Below, piece by piece: positions 52,933 through 62,063 of a DNA stretch of 64,000 bases. The first letter of the stretch is position 1. Every line of letters starts with the position of its first letter. The notes under the pieces were generated by a model that saw nothing but the letters and a program-made list of their open reading frames with translations, was not told the DNA's origin and did no database searches. This DNA is from Duganella margarita (GTDB lineage Bacteria; Pseudomonadota; Gammaproteobacteria; Burkholderiales; Burkholderiaceae_D). The position numbers and the translations under genes were made by a program. The stretch spans positions 124,001 through 188,000 of the forward strand of contig NZ_WWCS01000012.1 in the NCBI RefSeq assembly GCF_009857535.1. The letters run 5' to 3'.

Positions 52933-55914
52933 ATGTTTTTCCGATCCGCGCTGTTTGGTTTCCTCGTTTTCCTGTTCTCTACTGTCGCCGCCGCGCCCCA
53001 GCGGCCGTATTGGCATACCAGCATGGTGCATGCCGCCTGGACCAAGCGCGACGGCGCACCCGCGGCCGTGTTCGACATGGCGCAGGACCAGCGCGGCATG
53101 CTGTGGTTCACCGCCACCGACGGCATCTACCGTTTTGACGGCGTGCGCTTCGAGCGCACCACGGCGATTGACGGTAACCCGCTGCGCTCGTCCAATACCA
53201 GCGGCATGCTGGCGGTCGGCACGGCGCTGTGGATCGGCTATAACTTCGGCGGTGTCAGCGTCTTCGACCAGGGCAAGGTGCGCCACTATGGGGCGGCGGA
53301 AGGGCTGCCGGAACGCAGCGTGTATCGCATCGAGCGCAACGGCAATGGCGTGATGTGGATCGCCAGCAGCGCCGGCCTGTATTGGCTGGACGGCGCGCGC
53401 TGGCGCCATGTGGAACCGGAGGATGGCCTGCCATCCGGCGATTTCCATTACTTCACGGCGCTGCCGGACGGCAGCATCCTGGCCTACCACCCGCAAGGCC
53501 TGTATCGCAGCAGTGCCAATGGCCATCAATTCCATCTGGTGTCGAAGGACAAGCAGATCGAAATCGGCCACCTGCTGCCGAACGGCGATGTGCTGGCGGT
53601 CAGTGTCGATCATCGGCTGTACCGCTACACGCCGCGCGACGACAAGTTCCAGGCCGTGAATTTGCCGGGTGGCGAGCAGCCGTTCGGGGTGTTTGTCGAC
53701 CATCGCGGCGGCATCTGGATCAATACCGATGACGGCGTCAAGCTGCTGGGCCGGGATTTGCGCGTCCAACGCACCTTCCTGGCGCCGCAAAACCTCAGTG
53801 GCAAGCTGATCTACAGCATGCTGGAAGACCGTGAAGGCAATGTCTGGCTGACCACCGAAAACGGCGTCGACCGTATCCGCGAGTCGCGCCTGACCGCCAT
53901 TTCCCTGCCGCCGCGCATGTTCAGCGGTTTGAGCGTGCGCGCCGACCGCAACGGCACCGTCTGGATCGGCAATTACCAGACCACCGGCAATTACGAATTG
54001 CACAGCTTTGGCCTGCATGCCGACGGTAGCCGCGAGGCCACGCCGCTGACCAACATCACCGCCACGGCGCGCGCGCCGGATGGCAGCGTCTGGTTCGGCA
54101 ACGCCGAGCAGATCTGGCACCGGGAAGACGGCCGCTGGCGTAGTTGGCCCTTGCCGCCTGGGTTGCGCGGTCATGAGGTGCAGGCGTTGGCGATGGACCG
54201 CGCCGGCCGCCTGTGGGTATCGGTGCTGCGCAAGGGCGTGCATGTGCTGCATGAAGGCCAGTGGCAGGCCGGCGGCGGACATGCCGAGCTGGCGCCGCGC
54301 ACCGCCGTGTCACTGTATGCGGATCCGCAAGGCGCGGTCTGGATCGGCTATCCCGGCAATCACCTGGCGCTGGTGCAAGGCGATGCGGTGCGCCAGTTTG
54401 GTCCCGAGGATGGGCTGGCGGTGGGCAACGTCACGGTCATGGACAGTGGCGCCGGCCATCTATGGGTCGGCGGCGACCAGGGCGTGGCCGTGCTCGCCGG
54501 TGGCCGTTTCACCGCCCTGTCGGACGCTGCCGGCGCGCGCATGAACGGCGTCTCCGGGCTGGTCGCGTCCAGCGACGGCGGCCTGTGGCTGCATGGCGCC
54601 GACGGCCTGATCCGTATCACCGCGCCGGCGCTGAAGGCTGCGCTGGCCGGGGGCGGCCAGCGGCTGCGGGCCGAGCACTTTGATTACCTGGATGGCCACG
54701 AAGGCAAACCGGCGCAGTTGCGGCCGCTGTCGGCGTTGACGGAGGCGCCCGACGGCCGGCTGTGGTACGCCACCACCGGCAGCGTCGGCTGGATCGATCC
54801 GGCCCGCATCGACAGCAATCCGCTGCCGCCGGCGCCGCAGATTACCGCCTTGCGCACCGACCTCCAGGGCTATTTCCCGCAATCGGGCCTGGTGCTGCCA
54901 CAGCGCACCACCAACCTGGAACTGGATTTTACGGCGGCGGCACTGTCGATCCCGGAGCGGGTGCGGTTCCGCTACCGTCTGGTGGGACTGGAATCGGGGT
55001 GGCGTGACGCCGGCGCCCGCCGCACCGCGTTCTACACCAATCTGAGCCCGGGCCAGTACCGGTTTGAAGTCAGCGCCATGAATGAAGATGGGGTCTGGAG
55101 TACCACGCCGGGCGTCCTCGCCTTCAGCATCACGCCGGCATTCACGCAAACCCTGTGGTTCAAGGCGATGTGCGGGCTGGTGGTGTTGGGGGCGCTGTAT
55201 CTGCTGTACTGCTGGCGGTTGGCGCTGGCGACGCGGCGGATGGCGGAACGCATGGGGGAACGCCGCCGCGAGCGCGAACGCATCGCCCGCACCCTGCACG
55301 ATAATTTCCTGCAAAGCGTGCAGACCTTGATGATCTTCTTCTCGCAGGTGAAGAAGGGCTTGTCGCCCACCGATCCGGCGCAAAAGCGCATCGACGCCGC
55401 GCTGGACGCGGCCGATCTGGTGCTCAACGAAGGCCGCTCGCAAGTCCACGAACTGCGCAGCAATACCCTGCAGGAAGAACTCGATAGCGCATTGGCCGGC
55501 GTCGGCCAGGCGCTGGCTGAGCAGCACGGGGTGCGCTTCGCGCTGGAGGTGACCGGCGCGCCGGCGCCGTTACGCGAGGAAATTGCGGCAGAAGCCTATG
55601 CGATTGCCCGCGAGGCCATGCTCAACGCCTTCCGGCATGCCAACAGCGACGACGTCAGGGTCACGCTGGCCTACACGCGCAAGCATCTTGTGCTGACGGT
55701 CGCCGACCGGGGCCAGGGGCTGAGCGCCGAGGTGCTGGCCGCCGGCGAACGTCCCGGCCACTGGGGCTTGCCGGGCATGCGCGAGCGTGCCGAGAGCGTT
55801 GGCGGCACGCTGGCCGTGCACAGTGCGGCCGGCGCCGGCACCCGGATTATTTTGCGTCTGCCGGGGCGGCGCGCGTACCGGCGCGGACCAGCATCTGCAA
55901 TTCCGCCTCAGTGA
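52933..55914 (+). CDS. Two-component propeller sensor histidine kinase (orphan)
   Basis: 993 residues. Signal peptide (FRSALFGFLVFLFSTVAAA), then many WFTATDGIYRF-type propeller repeats forming two seven-bladed periplasmic beta-propellers (to about 660), a Y_Y_Y domain (LELDFTAAALSIPERVRFRY), one transmembrane helix (FKAMCGLVVLGALYLLYCW), HisKA_3 with the phospho-His in RERIARTLHDNFLQS, and HATPase (EAMLNAFRHAN, DRGQGL, WGLPGMRERAESVGG). No response regulator lies beside it. These sensors often detect polysaccharide breakdown products. The last 68 bases overlap the convergent DUF455 gene. Confidence 0.92.
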   Translation: MFFRSALFGFLVFLFSTVAAAPQRPYWHTSMVHAAWTKRDGAPAAVFDMAQDQRGMLWFTATDGIYRFDGVRFERTTAIDGNPLRSSNTSGMLAVGTALWIGYNFGGVSVFDQGKVRHYGAAEGLPERSVYRIERNGNGVMWIASSAGLYWLDGARWRHVEPEDGLPSGDFHYFTALPDGSILAYHPQGLYRSSANGHQFHLVSKDKQIEIGHLLPNGDVLAVSVDHRLYRYTPRDDKFQAVNLPGGEQPFGVFVDHRGGIWINTDDGVKLLGRDLRVQRTFLAPQNLSGKLIYSMLEDREGNVWLTTENGVDRIRESRLTAISLPPRMFSGLSVRADRNGTVWIGNYQTTGNYELHSFGLHADGSREATPLTNITATARAPDGSVWFGNAEQIWHREDGRWRSWPLPPGLRGHEVQALAMDRAGRLWVSVLRKGVHVLHEGQWQAGGGHAELAPRTAVSLYADPQGAVWIGYPGNHLALVQGDAVRQFGPEDGLAVGNVTVMDSGAGHLWVGGDQGVAVLAGGRFTALSDAAGARMNGVSGLVASSDGGLWLHGADGLIRITAPALKAALAGGGQRLRAEHFDYLDGHEGKPAQLRPLSALTEAPDGRLWYATTGSVGWIDPARIDSNPLPPAPQITALRTDLQGYFPQSGLVLPQRTTNLELDFTAAALSIPERVRFRYRLVGLESGWRDAGARRTAFYTNLSPGQYRFEVSAMNEDGVWSTTPGVLAFSITPAFTQTLWFKAMCGLVVLGALYLLYCWRLALATRRMAERMGERRRERERIARTLHDNFLQSVQTLMIFFSQVKKGLSPTDPAQKRIDAALDAADLVLNEGRSQVHELRSNTLQEELDSALAGVGQALAEQHGVRFALEVTGAPAPLREEIAAEAYAIAREAMLNAFRHANSDDVRVTLAYTRKHLVLTVADRGQGLSAEVLAAGERPGHWGLPGMRERAESVGGTLAVHSAAGAGTRIILRLPGRRAYRRGPASAIPPQ

Positions 55915-56680
55915 AGCCGGCCTGGCGGCGCGCTTCCAGATTGAACGGGCCGCGTGGCGTCGGCGCCTTGTATTGGGCCGCCAGCGCGGTGTAGGCCGGG
56001 ATCAGCTCCAGCCCGCGCAGGCGGCACAGGTAGCCGTACCAGCGATTGCCGATCTCGACATGGCCGATCTCGTCGCGCAGGATGATGTCGAGGATGGCGG
56101 CGGCTTGCTGGTCCCCTGCCTGGGCCAGCTTGGCGCGCAGCGGCGGGTTGGCGTCGAGCCCGCGCGCTTCGAGCGTGCGCGGCACCAGCGCCATGCGCGC
56201 CAGCACGTCGTCGCTGGTCTTGGCCACCATCTCCCACAGGCTGTCGTGGGCCAGGAACTGGCCGTAGCCATAGCCCAGCCGCTGCAAATGTTCTTCCAGC
56301 AGCGAAAAATGGTAAGCCTCTTCCCTGGCGACCTGCAGCCAGTCGGTGTAGTAAGCGGCCGGCATGCCGGCAAAGCGCCAGATCGCATCCAGGGCCAGAT
56401 TGATGGCGTTGAATTCGATGTGCGCCAGTGCGTGGATCAGCATGGCGCGGCCTTCCGGCGTATTCATGGCGCGCCGTCCCACTTGCAGCGGCGGCACCAG
56501 CTCAGGCCGCACGGGCCGGCCGGGTATTTCCGACGTTGAGGTCAGCTGCGCCGCCGGATCCGGCAGGCAAACGCCCTGTTCCGATGCGGTCGACAACGCA
56601 GACACCGCCGCCACCTTGGCCGCCGGATCGGACTCGGTCAGGCATTGCAGCGCGTGGGCGCGGAGTTCGGCAGCAGTCAT
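55847..56680 (-). CDS. DUF455 ferritin-like protein
   Basis: 277 residues. Helical ferritin-like fold with metal-ligand candidates in LIHALAHIEFNAINLALDAI, AREEAYHFSLLEEHL and LRDEIGHVEIGNRWY (E-x-x-H pairs). DUF455 proteins resemble the MiaE tRNA hydroxylase. ATG 56680 preceded by GGAAG; the frame extends to 56839 without support. Function unknown, probably a di-iron enzyme. Overlaps the propeller kinase gene by 68 bases on the opposite strand. Confidence 0.85.
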   Translation of the reverse strand: MTAAELRAHALQCLTESDPAAKVAAVSALSTASEQGVCLPDPAAQLTSTSEIPGRPVRPELVPPLQVGRRAMNTPEGRAMLIHALAHIEFNAINLALDAIWRFAGMPAAYYTDWLQVAREEAYHFSLLEEHLQRLGYGYGQFLAHDSLWEMVAKTSDDVLARMALVPRTLEARGLDANPPLRAKLAQAGDQQAAAILDIILRDEIGHVEIGNRWYGYLCRLRGLELIPAYTALAAQYKAPTPRGPFNLEARRQAGFTEAELQMLVRAGTRAAPADAK

Positions 56681-56854
56681 ACGGATCTTCCAAATTGCGA
56701 GGGCGGTAGTGTAGCACTTTGGTTCTTCAAGAACTAATCCCTGTCCTACACCCACACTGCACGCGCACCGATACCTCAACCGTCTGGCAAGCAGCATGAT
56801 GATGCCTGTCACCGCATTGTTCAGGCGGGACCTTACCAACCTTTGGAGACCATC

Positions 56855-57388
56855 ATGAGCTATCTAGACCGCGACACCTACGGCATTTATCGCAGCGACG
56901 ACGCAACCGGCCCCGGCCCACGCCTGATGGGCGCCGACACGCTCATCGGTGAGGACGTGTACAACCGCCAGGACGAAGACCTGGGCGACATCAAGGAAAT
57001 CATGCTGGACATCCGCAGCGGCGACGTGGCGTACGCCGTGCTGTCCTTCGGCGGCTGGCTGGGCATGGGCGACAAGCTGTTCGCTGTGCCATGGCAGGCG
57101 CTGCAACTGGACACCGAAAACAAGCGCTTCCTGCTGGACGTGTCCAAGGACCACCTGAAAAACGCGCCCGGCTTTGACCAGGACAACTGGCCCGACATGG
57201 CCAGTACCGAGTTCAACACCCAGATGCACACTTTTTACGGCACCCAGCAAAATGTGGCCGGCGGCGTGACCTCCACCGGCAGCGTGATGGGCAGCGGCAG
57301 CGCCAGTCTGCAAAGCGATCCCGGCTATGTCGATCCGACCTACCCCAATCGCGGCGGCAGCATGGGCTCCGGCGGCGGCAATATTTGA
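56855..57388 (+). CDS. PRC-barrel domain protein
   Basis: 177 residues. The PRC-barrel (DTLIGEDVYNRQDEDLGDIK, LDIRSGDVAYAVLSFGGWLG, LFAVPWQALQLDTENKRFLL) occupies about residues 20-110; the rest is a flexible Ser/Gly/Thr-rich tail. TTTGGAG at 56842-56848 fits ATG 56855 (an in-frame TTG at 56843 overlaps it and is ignored). Such proteins are common stress-associated proteins in proteobacteria; role unknown. It precedes the Anbu operon by about 100 bases. Confidence 0.87.
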   Translation: MSYLDRDTYGIYRSDDATGPGPRLMGADTLIGEDVYNRQDEDLGDIKEIMLDIRSGDVAYAVLSFGGWLGMGDKLFAVPWQALQLDTENKRFLLDVSKDHLKNAPGFDQDNWPDMASTEFNTQMHTFYGTQQNVAGGVTSTGSVMGSGSASLQSDPGYVDPTYPNRGGSMGSGGGNI

Positions 57389-57432
57389 CCGGTGAGGGAA
57401 GGCGCCCTCCAGGCGCCTGCACCAAAATCGGG

Positions 57433-57486
57433 CATTCCCCTTGGCACGTTTCTTGATAGAAGAATAAACGTGCCAAACAGGGAATG
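57433..57486 (+). promoter_or_regulatory. Long hairpin covering the ribosome site of the ATP-grasp gene
   Basis: Inner arms TTGGCACGTTT (57441-57451) and AAACGTGCCAA (57466-57476) are perfect 11-base complements with a 14-base loop. Outer arms CATTCCC (57433-57439) and GGGAATG (57480-57486) extend the stem across the GGGA ribosome site. The structure could block translation initiation or mark the end of the PRC gene transcript. Confidence 0.65.
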
Positions 57487-57492
57487 TCCGAT

Positions 57493-58923
57493 ATGCCAAA
57501 ATTCTTCAATGAAATGACAGCTGACGGCCTGGCGCACACTGCCAGCGCCGAGGTGCGTGAACACTACCGCGAATTCTGCGGCTGGCTGCAGCGCCAATCC
57601 GCCGACACCATCGAACGCAAGCGCGCCGAGGCCGACCTCACCTTCCGCCGGGTCGGCATCACCTTCGCCGTATATGGCGACGATGCCGGCACCGAACGGC
57701 TGATTCCGTTCGATACCATCCCCCGCATCATCCCCGCCGCCGAGTGGAAGCAGTTGCAGACCGGTCTGGTCCAGCGCGTCAAGGCGCTGAACATGTTTGT
57801 CCATGATATTTACCACGACCAGAACATCATCAAGGCCGGCATTATTCCCGCAGAGCAAATCTACCAGAACGCCCAGTACCGGCCGGAGATGCAAGGCATT
57901 AATGTGGCGTCGGACATCTACGCCCACATTGCCGGGGTCGATATCGTGCGCGCCGGCCAGGGCGAATTCTACGTGCTGGAGGACAATCTGCGGGTGCCGT
58001 CCGGCGTCTCTTACATGCTGGAAGACCGCAAGATGATGATGCGGCTGTTCCCGGAACTGTTCGCCCGCAACAAGATCGCCCCGGTTGACCATTATCCCGA
58101 CATGCTGCTGGATAACCTGCGCTCGGTGGCGCCGATGGGCATCAACGACCCGACCGTGGTGGTGATGACCCCGGGCATGTACAACTCGGCCTACTTCGAG
58201 CACGCCTTCCTGGCGCAGCAAATGGGCGTGGAACTGGTCGAAGGCAAGGACTTGTTCGTCAGCGATAACACGGTGTTCATGCGCACCACGCGCGGGCCGA
58301 AGCGGGTGGACGTGATCTACCGCCGGCTGGACGACGATTTCCTCGATCCGCTGGCGTTCCGGCCGGATTCCTCGCTGGGCGTGCCGGGCCTGCTGTCGGT
58401 CTACCGCGCCGGCCGCGTGACGCTGGCCAACGCCATCGGCACCGGCGTGGCCGACGACAAATCGATCTACCCTTACGTGCCGGACATGATCAAGTTCTAT
58501 CTGTCGGAGCAACCGGTGCTGAACAATGTACCGACCTACCAGTGCCGCAAGAAAGACGATCTGGCCTACACACTGGCCAACCTGCCGCAGCTGGTGGTCA
58601 AGGAAGTGCACGGCGCCGGCGGCTACGGCATGCTGGTCGGGCCGGCCTCGACCAAGGCGCAGATCGAAGACTTCCGCCAGCGCCTGATCGCCAAACCCGA
58701 CGGCTACATTGCCCAGCCGACCCTGGCCCTGTCGGCCTGCCCAACCTATGTGGAAAGCGGTATCGCCCCACGCCACATCGACCTGCGGCCGTTTGTGCTG
58801 TCCGGCAAAACCATTTCGATGGTGCCCGGCGGCCTGACGCGCGTGGCCTTGCAGGAAGGCTCGCTGGTGGTGAACTCGTCGCAGGGCGGCGGCACCAAGG
58901 ACACCTGGATTTTGGAGAAATAA
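57493..58923 (+). CDS. Circularly permuted ATP-grasp protein (DUF404/DUF407)
   Basis: 476 residues. Circularly permuted ATP-grasp type 2 fold: HDIYHDQNIIKAGIIP, DIYAHIAGVDIVRAGQGEFY, EDNLRVPSGVSYMLEDR, FVSDNTVFMRTTRGPKRVDV, VKEVHGAGGYGMLVGP. Predicted to form amide bonds in peptide tailoring or tagging. First gene of the Anbu operon. ATG 57493 is chosen: GGGA at 57480-57483 is 9 bases away, while the upstream ATG 57484 directly abuts it. Confidence 0.92.
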   Translation: MPKFFNEMTADGLAHTASAEVREHYREFCGWLQRQSADTIERKRAEADLTFRRVGITFAVYGDDAGTERLIPFDTIPRIIPAAEWKQLQTGLVQRVKALNMFVHDIYHDQNIIKAGIIPAEQIYQNAQYRPEMQGINVASDIYAHIAGVDIVRAGQGEFYVLEDNLRVPSGVSYMLEDRKMMMRLFPELFARNKIAPVDHYPDMLLDNLRSVAPMGINDPTVVVMTPGMYNSAYFEHAFLAQQMGVELVEGKDLFVSDNTVFMRTTRGPKRVDVIYRRLDDDFLDPLAFRPDSSLGVPGLLSVYRAGRVTLANAIGTGVADDKSIYPYVPDMIKFYLSEQPVLNNVPTYQCRKKDDLAYTLANLPQLVVKEVHGAGGYGMLVGPASTKAQIEDFRQRLIAKPDGYIAQPTLALSACPTYVESGIAPRHIDLRPFVLSGKTISMVPGGLTRVALQEGSLVVNSSQGGGTKDTWILEK

Positions 58924-58925
58924 GC

Positions 58926-59873
58926 ATGCTGAGCCGAACCGCTGACCACTTGTTCTGGATGGCCCGCTACACCGAGCGTGCCGAAAACACTGCGCGCATG
59001 CTGGACGTCAACGTGCAGACCTCGATGCTGCCGCAGTCCGACGAGGAAAACGCCCAAGGCTGGCGCGCCCTGCTCGGCATCTCCGAACTGCAACACGCAT
59101 TCCACCAGAAATACCAGTCGCTGGAAGGCCGCGAGGTGATCGACTTCATGGTGCGCGATCCCGACAACACCTCTTCGATCGTGGCCTGCCTGACGCAGGT
59201 GCGCGAAAACGCCCGCGCCGTGCGCGGCACGCTGACCACCGAGGTGTGGGAAATCCAGAACCAGACCTGGCTGGACATGCAGCGCCGCCTGCAGAGCGAT
59301 TTGCTGGAAACTGATCCCAGCAAGTTCTTTGAATGGGTCAAATACCGCTCCCACCTGTCGCGCGGCGTCACGCTGGGCACCATGCTGCGCGACGAGGCGG
59401 TCAACTTCATCCGTCTCGGCACCTTTTTGGAACGGGCCGACAACACCGCCCGCATCCTCGACGTCAAGTACCACGGCGGCGCCACCGACAGCGCGGAGAG
59501 CATGAGCCAGCGCGATTTCTACTACTGGGGCGCGATGCTGCGTTCGGTCTCCGGCTTCGAGATCTACCGCAAGGTGTATCGCGATGTGATCACCCCGGCA
59601 CGCATCGCCGAGCTGCTGATCCTGCGCGGCGACATGCCGCGCTCGCTGCTGGCCTGCATGGACGAAGTGGTGCAGAACCTGCACGAGGTGCGCAACGACG
59701 TCTCGGCCGATACCGAACGCTTCGCCGGCCGCCTGCGCGCCGAGCTGCAGTTCGGCAAAATCGACGATATCCTGGCGGACGGCCTGCATGACACGCTGAC
59801 CCGCTTCCTGGCCAACATCTACGAACTCGGCAATCGCGTCAGCCGCGATTTCCTGGTGCCGCTTGCGGCGTAA
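58926..59873 (+). CDS. Alpha-E domain protein
   Basis: 315 residues, all-helical alpha-E fold. Conserved: MLSRTADHLFWMARYTERAE, NTARMLDV, FLERADNTARILDVKYH and the repeated E-R-A-x-N-T-A-R pattern. It starts 2 bases after the ATP-grasp stop. Alpha-E proteins invariably travel with these ATP-grasp and transglutaminase genes; their biochemical role is unknown. Confidence 0.93.
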   Translation: MLSRTADHLFWMARYTERAENTARMLDVNVQTSMLPQSDEENAQGWRALLGISELQHAFHQKYQSLEGREVIDFMVRDPDNTSSIVACLTQVRENARAVRGTLTTEVWEIQNQTWLDMQRRLQSDLLETDPSKFFEWVKYRSHLSRGVTLGTMLRDEAVNFIRLGTFLERADNTARILDVKYHGGATDSAESMSQRDFYYWGAMLRSVSGFEIYRKVYRDVITPARIAELLILRGDMPRSLLACMDEVVQNLHEVRNDVSADTERFAGRLRAELQFGKIDDILADGLHDTLTRFLANIYELGNRVSRDFLVPLAA

Positions 59874-59888
59874 GCGAAAGGCCATTCC

Positions 59889-60689
59889 ATGCAATTGTCG
59901 ATCCGGCACGAAACGCGCTACACCTACACCCTGCCGCTGGCCTACACCATCCAGCAACTGCACCTGACGCCGCGCGCGGAGCCGCAGCAGCACGTGCTGT
60001 CGTGGAACCTTGCGGCGCCTGGCCATATGCACCGCTACACCGACGCCTACGGCAACCTGTCGCACATGATGACGATGGACGCGCCGCATCAGGCGCTGTC
60101 CATCGTCGCCAGCGGGGTGGTGGAAACCACGGCGCCGGACCGCGGCCGCATCGTTGCCGACGCCCTGTCGCCGCTGATTTTTACCGTGCCGACGCGGCTG
60201 ACGGCCGCCACGCCCGGCATCCTCGAACTGGCCGCCTCGTGCTTGCCCGATGGCAAGGCCATGACGCGCGACCTGATGTGTCTGGCTGAGCACATCTTTG
60301 GTGCGGTCCGGTATCAAAGCGGTGCGACCGCCGTCTCCACCACCGCCAGCGACGCCCTCGCCCTCGGCCAAGGCGTGTGCCAGGACCATGCGCACCTGTT
60401 CCTGGCCTGCTGCCACGCGCACGGCATCCCGGCGCGCTATGTATCCGGCTACATTGATCCCGGCAATACCGGCCACGCGGCCAGCCACGCCTGGGTCGAC
60501 GCCTGGGCCGACGACAAGGATCACAGCGGCTGGGTCAGCATCGACGTCACGCACGCGCGGCTGATGACGGACGCCTATTGCCGCCTGGCCACCGGCCGCG
60601 ACTACGACAGCGCGGCGCCGGTGCGCGGCATGCGGCGCGGCGGCGGCACCGAGTCTTTGAGCGTCGACGTACAGATTGTGCCGCAATGA
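59889..60689 (+). CDS. Transglutaminase-like cysteine peptidase
   Basis: 266 residues. N-terminal beta domain (LSIRHETRYTYTLPLAYTIQ) then the transglutaminase catalytic core: Cys in LGQGVCQDHAHLFLACC, His in ASHAWVDAWADD, Asp in WVSIDVTHARL. Probably hydrolyses or transfers isopeptide bonds made by the ATP-grasp enzyme. Third gene of the operon, 15 bases after alpha-E. Confidence 0.93.
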   Translation: MQLSIRHETRYTYTLPLAYTIQQLHLTPRAEPQQHVLSWNLAAPGHMHRYTDAYGNLSHMMTMDAPHQALSIVASGVVETTAPDRGRIVADALSPLIFTVPTRLTAATPGILELAASCLPDGKAMTRDLMCLAEHIFGAVRYQSGATAVSTTASDALALGQGVCQDHAHLFLACCHAHGIPARYVSGYIDPGNTGHAASHAWVDAWADDKDHSGWVSIDVTHARLMTDAYCRLATGRDYDSAAPVRGMRRGGGTESLSVDVQIVPQ

Positions 60690-60731
60690 GCGGTGTAAAA
60701 TAACGATACTTCAAATCAATACTTTGCAACG

Positions 60732-61607
60732 ATGACTTATTGTGTGGGCATGCGCCTGAATGCCGGGCTGGTGTTTTTATCGGATTCACGCACCAATGCG
60801 GGCGTGGACCAGGTCGGCACGTTCCGTAAGCTGAGCGTGTTCGAAATTCCCGGCGACCGCATGCTGGTGATGATGACCGCCGGTAATCTGTCGATATCGC
60901 AATCGATCCGCCAGCTGGTGTCGACGCTGATCGACGATGCCGGCCATACCATCTGGACCGCGCCCAGCGTGTATGACGCCGCGCGCATCCTCGGCCAGGC
61001 GGTGCGCCAGGTGCATGAGCGCGACGCCAGGACACTGGCGGACTTTGGCATTGAGTTCAATGTCAGCATCATTTTCGGCGGCCAGGTCAAGGGCGAGCGC
61101 TGCCGCCTGTTCCAGATTTACTCGGCCGGCAACTTCATCGAAGCGCACGACGAGAACACGTATTTCCAGATCGGCGAAGCCAAATACGGCAAGCCCATCA
61201 TCGACCGCGTGGTGACCCCGGCCACCTCGCTGGACGATGCCGCCAAGTGCGCACTGATTTCGATGGACTCCACGCTGCGCTCCAACGTCTCGGTCGGCCT
61301 GCCGCTGGACTTGCTGGTGTACGAGAACGACCAGCTGGCAGTGACCCATTTTGTAACAATTGATGAACGCAACGAATATTTCCAGATGATTCGCGGTACC
61401 TGGGGCGACCAGTTGAAGCACGTGTTCGAGGGCCTGGAAGCGCCGGTGTGGAACGCGGCGCCGGAAACACAAGGCACAGTGTTGCATTCCAGCAACGCCG
61501 GCAGCAAGCCAGTGCGGGTGGCGCCGCCCTCCGGCTTGGCGGCGCCGCAGGTACCCAGCGCGCCGTTGCAAACCTTGTCACAGCAATTTCACGACGGACA
61601 ACAGTAA
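60732..61607 (+). CDS. Anbu: ancestral beta-subunit proteasome-like protease
   Basis: 291 residues. Ntn-hydrolase fold; the N-terminal nucleophile is Thr2 after Met removal (MTYCVGMRLNAGLVFLSDSR). TNAGVDQVGTFRKL and FIEAHDENTYFQIGEAKYGK are characteristic Anbu stretches. Usual length about 240; here a Pro/Ala-rich C-terminal tail of about 50 residues follows. Forms a helical or ring oligomer in the cytoplasm. The gene order ATP-grasp, alpha-E, transglutaminase, Anbu is the classical association and suggests a peptide-tagging and degradation pathway. Confidence 0.93.
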   Translation: MTYCVGMRLNAGLVFLSDSRTNAGVDQVGTFRKLSVFEIPGDRMLVMMTAGNLSISQSIRQLVSTLIDDAGHTIWTAPSVYDAARILGQAVRQVHERDARTLADFGIEFNVSIIFGGQVKGERCRLFQIYSAGNFIEAHDENTYFQIGEAKYGKPIIDRVVTPATSLDDAAKCALISMDSTLRSNVSVGLPLDLLVYENDQLAVTHFVTIDERNEYFQMIRGTWGDQLKHVFEGLEAPVWNAAPETQGTVLHSSNAGSKPVRVAPPSGLAAPQVPSAPLQTLSQQFHDGQQ

Positions 61608-61667
61608 TGCGACAGGTGTGGCACACGGCGTATGATAGGATAAAAGCAACCCATTCTGGAGCAATGC

Positions 61668-62063
61668 ATGACTGACGCCACGCCACCGCAGCCCGAGCTG
61701 AGCATTTTCACGGTCGATACATTGTTGAAGTACATGGGCAATGACGACAAAGCGCTGGCCATCGTCTCCAAGATCGTCCACGACGCCTGTCTGCCGCGCA
61801 TGACGCCGTTTGACGAGGCTGGCGCCGCGCTGCGCGAGGATCGTCTGGCGGAGGCCGGCAAAATCTTCCACGGTCTGCGCGGCTCGATTGGCGCGCTGGG
61901 CGCCAAGCGCCTGGTGGCGGCCTCGCTCAAGCTGGAGCAAGCCATCGCCGAGCGCCAAACCGGCCAGATCCCGTCCCTGTTCGCGGCACTGCAATCCGAG
62001 TACCAACTGGTGCTGCGCGAAGCCGATGATTGGCTGAAACGCCATGCGCCACCCGCCATCTGA
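61668..62063 (+). CDS. Histidine phosphotransfer (HPt) protein
   Basis: 131 residues, four-helix bundle HPt. Phospho-accepting H68 in KIFHGLRGSIGALGAKRL, the usual H-x-L-K/R-G-x-x-x-x-L-G pattern. Receiver partners are not encoded nearby; it would accept phosphate from a hybrid kinase elsewhere. GGAGC lies about 8 bases before ATG 61668. Confidence 0.88.
   Translation: MTDATPPQPELSIFTVDTLLKYMGNDDKALAIVSKIVHDACLPRMTPFDEAGAALREDRLAEAGKIFHGLRGSIGALGAKRLVAASLKLEQAIAERQTGQIPSLFAALQSEYQLVLREADDWLKRHAPPAI

Noticed and set aside
57441-57457. Sigma-54 promoter (TGGCAC-N5-TTGAT)
   Set aside because: The essential GC of the -12 element is missing (GA instead), and the sequence is better explained as one arm of the inverted repeat.
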